A stretch of DNA of 8,206 nucleotides from Nitrosomonadales bacterium (GTDB lineage Bacteria > Pseudomonadota > Gammaproteobacteria > Burkholderiales > Nitrosomonadaceae): assembly GCA_004525885.1 (NCBI GenBank), contig SPBV01000075.1, positions 1-8,206 on the forward strand, given 5' to 3'. How positions within the stretch are numbered: position 1 is the first letter of the stretch; each line of letters begins with the position of its first letter. Below the pieces are notes generated by a model. That model saw nothing but the letters and a program-made list of their open reading frames with translations. It searched no databases and was not told the DNA's origin. A program made the translations under genes and the position numbers. Shown here in pieces: positions 6,521 to 8,206 of this stretch.

Positions 6521-7228
6521 ATGGCAATCAGGACACATATATCCAAACAATTTGACGCCGATCTTAAGTTGGTGCGAATGAGTGTGCTACAAATGGGTGG
6601 ATTGGTTGAAGAACAGATCGAACGTGCCGTCAAAGCGCTTACTACTGCTGATCAAGATTTAATGAATCAGGTTGTAGCTACTGATCACCATGTTAACGAG
6701 ATGGAAGTTTCGATTGATGAAATGTGCAGTCAGATTATTGCGCGCCGGCAACCCGCTGCTAGTGATCTACGTATGATCATAATGGTAATCAAGATTATTA
6801 CCGATCTCGAGCGTATGGGAGATGAGGCGGGGAAAATTGCACGCATGGCCCAGCTAATATATGCCGACGACCGAATGCACAAACCTCGCTTCCTAGAAAT
6901 TAGGCATGTCGCTAATATCGCAATGGAAATGCTGCGAAAATCCCTGGACGCTTTTGCCCGTCTTGACGTAGTAGAAGCAGCTCAGGTAGTCCGTCAAGAT
7001 GAACTGGTAGACGAAGAGTTCCGTTCCATAATTCGTCAACTCGTCACTTTTATGATGGAAGATCCGCGTAATATTTCTTCTTCAATAGAAACTCTGTTTG
7101 CAGCAAAAGCTATCGAGCGTATCGGTGATCACGCAAAGAATATGTCTCAATATGTGGTCTACTTGGTAAAGGGAAAAGATGTGCGCCATGTGGACATCAA
7201 GGAGATCGAGCGCATGGCTCAGAAATAA
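6521..7228 (+). CDS. phoU: Phosphate signalling protein PhoU
   Basis: PhoU is a cytoplasmic all-helical protein that links the Pst phosphate transporter to the PhoR sensor kinase and keeps the Pho regulon off when phosphate is plentiful. It also affects persistence and polyphosphate levels. The 235-residue product (E. coli 241) has the expected two three-helix repeats. Each carries the metal-cluster motif ExxxD: E97-R-M-G-D101 in DLERMGDEAGKIA, and E199-R-I-G-D203 in AIERIGDHAKNM. The conserved RRQPAASDLR (75-84) is also present. AAGGTG (6511-6516), 4 nt before the ATG, serves as ribosome site. The gene lies apart from any pst or phoBR gene in this window, between rpiA and a small acidic protein gene, unlike the pstSCAB-phoU operon of enterobacteria. 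Confidence 0.96.
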   Translation: MAIRTHISKQFDADLKLVRMSVLQMGGLVEEQIERAVKALTTADQDLMNQVVATDHHVNEMEVSIDEMCSQIIARRQPAASDLRMIIMVIKIITDLERMGDEAGKIARMAQLIYADDRMHKPRFLEIRHVANIAMEMLRKSLDAFARLDVVEAAQVVRQDELVDEEFRSIIRQLVTFMMEDPRNISSSIETLFAAKAIERIGDHAKNMSQYVVYLVKGKDVRHVDIKEIERMAQK

Positions 7229-7330
7229 GCAATCAAGATGCCGTTGTAAATCTTAGCGGATAAATCATTTGCTCTCTATATTTACGCTAGTAAAACTTAC
7301 CAAGCAGGGTTAATATAGAACTTAATTTAC

Positions 7331-7348
7331 TTTTAAGTACACTTAAAA
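7331..7348. promoter_or_regulatory. 18-nt palindrome upstream of the acidic protein gene (possible operator)
   Basis: TTTTAAGT (7331-7338) and its exact reverse complement ACTTAAAA (7341-7348) flank a 2-nt centre, AC. It lies 18 nt before the TTG start at 7367 and just before the ribosome site. A 2-nt loop is too tight for an RNA hairpin at full length, so a DNA site for a dimeric regulator is the more natural reading. No regulator is identified. Confidence 0.4.
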
Positions 7349-7356
7349 AATGGTAA

Positions 7357-7361
7357 CGAGG
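7357..7361 (+). promoter_or_regulatory. Ribosome binding site deciding the TTG start at 7367
   Basis: CGAGG at 7357-7361 leaves 5 nt to the TTG at 7367. The nearby ATG at 7350 is out of use because it meets a stop four codons on (ATG GTA ACG AGG TAA), so this site selects the TTG. Confidence 0.6.
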
Positions 7362-7366
7362 TAATT

Positions 7367-7645
7367 TTGACTACCACAATTCCTATAACGTCACGTGATT
7401 ATGACTCTACAAGTATTGTAGAGCGTCCTGATGGATTCTACTGGTATGATAAAAGCGAAAGCGACAAGGTATTTGGCCCCTTTGCCACCCTACTTGAAGC
7501 TACTCAAGACATGGAATATAACGCTGACTCAGATTTCGAACCTGGAGAAACCTTAGAACAGGCAGAAGAAGAAATCGGTGTCTCTAGCTGGATAGACCAT
7601 GAGACAGGGGAGCCAGGTGAAGATTCGCCCCACCTTGAAGATTGA
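7367..7645 (+). CDS. Small acidic conserved protein of unknown function
   Basis: The 92-residue product starts at a TTG chosen by a good ribosome site. It has 25 Asp/Glu against only 4 Arg/Lys, so it is strongly acidic, with no signal peptide, membrane segment or Cys. The N-terminal half holds a probable beta-rich segment (RPDGFYWYDK at 20-29, then VFGPFATLLEA at 35-45). The C-terminal half is the acidic stretch SDFEPGETLEQAEEEIG (55-71) followed by SSWIDHETGEPGED. I associate this pattern with a short conserved protein of betaproteobacteria, but I know of no assigned function. Such acidity would suit a protein- or cation-binding partner, or a mimic of nucleic acid; this is speculation. It sits downstream of phoU by 138 nt with its own palindrome-bearing upstream region, so it is probably transcribed separately. 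Confidence 0.8.
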   Translation: MTTTIPITSRDYDSTSIVERPDGFYWYDKSESDKVFGPFATLLEATQDMEYNADSDFEPGETLEQAEEEIGVSSWIDHETGEPGEDSPHLED

Positions 7646-7949
7646 TTAAGATTTTATTGGTCTGGTACGATTTACTGAAAGTAAAACGTACTTTTGAAAG
7701 AAGTTTGAACTAAAACCCAGAATCAGATTTGTTGACAACAAGTGGCGACGGCAATAACTGGATAATATCAGAATAATTTCTTGGCGAACTATGAACCAAG
7801 ATCCCTAATGTTCTACGCAGTACATTAAGCTTGGGACAGCTCACCTTTTCACAGATAGCCGACACATCATTAGCTCATATGAGCCTTATCAGCAAATGCT
7901 AGGTAGCAACAATCCGTGACCAATCTCATTTTTTTTGCTTGAAATTTTC
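7646..7949. other. 304-nt intergenic region before fumC, with several palindromes
   Basis: No credible reading frame is seen on either strand. Just after the acidic gene, AAAGTA (7678-7683) pairs with TACTTT (7689-7694), and TTTAC/GTAAA (7671-7675/7681-7685) is an alternative stem; neither has the GC content or T-run of a good terminator. Further on are TTGTTGACAACAA (7729-7741), a 6-bp stem TCTTGG/CCAAGA (7779-7784/7796-7801), the perfect 12-nt palindrome GCTCATATGAGC (7873-7884) and TGCTAGGTAGCA (7897-7908). Together these suggest a control region or an unannotated small RNA upstream of fumC, but nothing matches a known RNA family. Confidence 0.4.
7729..7741. promoter_or_regulatory. 13-nt palindrome overlapping a consensus -35 hexamer
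   Basis: TTGTTG-A-CAACAA is a perfect palindrome around one central base and contains TTGACA (7732-7737), the exact sigma70 -35 consensus. The expected -10 at 7755-7760 (TAACTG) is poor, and GATAAT at 7761-7766 is too far for normal spacing. An activator-dependent or repressed promoter is possible but not shown. Confidence 0.3.
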
Positions 7950-8206
7950 ATGAGCTACCGCGAAGAACAAGACAGCATGGGCATGGTGAAAGTACCTGCT
8001 AAAGCATTATGGGGAGCACAAACACAACGCTCTCTACAAAACTTCAAGATCTCGAACGAGAGGATGCCATTCGCATTAATAAATGCGCTTGCCTTGGTTA
8101 AACGTGTTACTGCGAAAGTAAATAACGATTTAGGCTTGCTCAATACAGATAGCGCTACTGCCATCATTCAAGCCGCTGATGAAGTAATGGAGGGTCTCCA
8201 TGAAAA
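7950..8206 (+). CDS. fumC: Class II fumarate hydratase FumC, N-terminal part (runs off the window)
   Basis: FumC hydrates fumarate to L-malate in the TCA cycle. It is the oxygen-stable, iron-independent homotetrameric class. Only the first 85 residues are visible. They match the family's N-terminal domain closely: DSMGMVKVPAKALWGAQTQRS (D8-S28), then NFKIS and MPFALINALALVKR, VNNDLGLL and AIIQAADEVMEG. The LWGAQTQRS stretch separates class II fumarases from aspartase and argininosuccinate lyase relatives reasonably well. The catalytic His and the GSSxMPxKxN signature lie beyond the window. The ATG at 7950 gives the usual N-terminus but has no clear Shine-Dalgarno sequence; a run of eight T lies 12 nt upstream. 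An in-frame TTG at 7935 is a less likely start. No promoter close to the ATG was identified with confidence. Confidence 0.93.
   Translation, partial: MSYREEQDSMGMVKVPAKALWGAQTQRSLQNFKISNERMPFALINALALVKRVTAKVNNDLGLLNTDSATAIIQAADEVMEGLHE

Noticed and set aside
7955..8167. Minus-strand frame opposite fumC
   Set aside because: The plus strand encodes an unmistakable FumC N-terminus.

Overview
The window reads as a chromosomal segment of a betaproteobacterium, probably close to Nitrosomonadales, with a fairly low GC content (roughly 40%, estimated by eye). This placement is an inference. It rests on the class II dihydroorotase whose N-terminus resembles the neisserial/betaproteobacterial form, the M48 lipoprotein protease, a two-repeat His-rich protein, and a small acidic protein whose sequence pattern I associate with betaproteobacteria. 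No insertion sequence, phage gene, CRISPR array, rRNA or tRNA gene is visible. The genus cannot be fixed from the sequence alone.

Region by region. Positions 1-276 hold the 3' end of a small cupin protein. Positions 515-2111 (+ strand) carry an M48 zinc metalloprotease lipoprotein (515-1327), a His/Cys-rich protein built from two diverged copies of one motif (1465-1809), and a 60-residue candidate lipoprotein with a Cys-Cys-Cys start (1929-2111). Facing them is pyrC (2166-3206, minus, TTG start). Next come a TlpA-like thioredoxin-fold protein (3488-4051, +) and, convergent with it, ilvA (4120-5631, minus). ilvA is divergent from rpiA (5773-6441, +). rpiA is followed by phoU (6521-7228, +), a small acidic conserved protein with a TTG start (7367-7645, +), a 304-nt gap with several palindromes, and the first 85 codons of fumC (7950 to the window end).

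How the genes work together. Most are housekeeping: pyrimidine synthesis (pyrC), isoleucine synthesis (ilvA), the pentose phosphate pathway (rpiA), phosphate signalling (phoU) and the TCA cycle (fumC). They do not form one pathway, and each is separated by a gap large enough for its own promoter. The left third is less ordinary. A cupin, a zinc protease, a His/Cys-rich putative metal binder and a Cys-rich lipoprotein lie together in one orientation. Metal handling at the cell envelope is a possible common theme, but only by inference. The His-rich protein is the best candidate for under-described biology. Non-coding features worth attention are a 9-bp hairpin abutting the ribosome binding site of the M48 gene, an 18-nt palindrome just upstream of the acidic protein gene, a 13-nt palindrome overlapping a TTGACA hexamer far upstream of fumC, and a weak Pho-box-like element before phoU.
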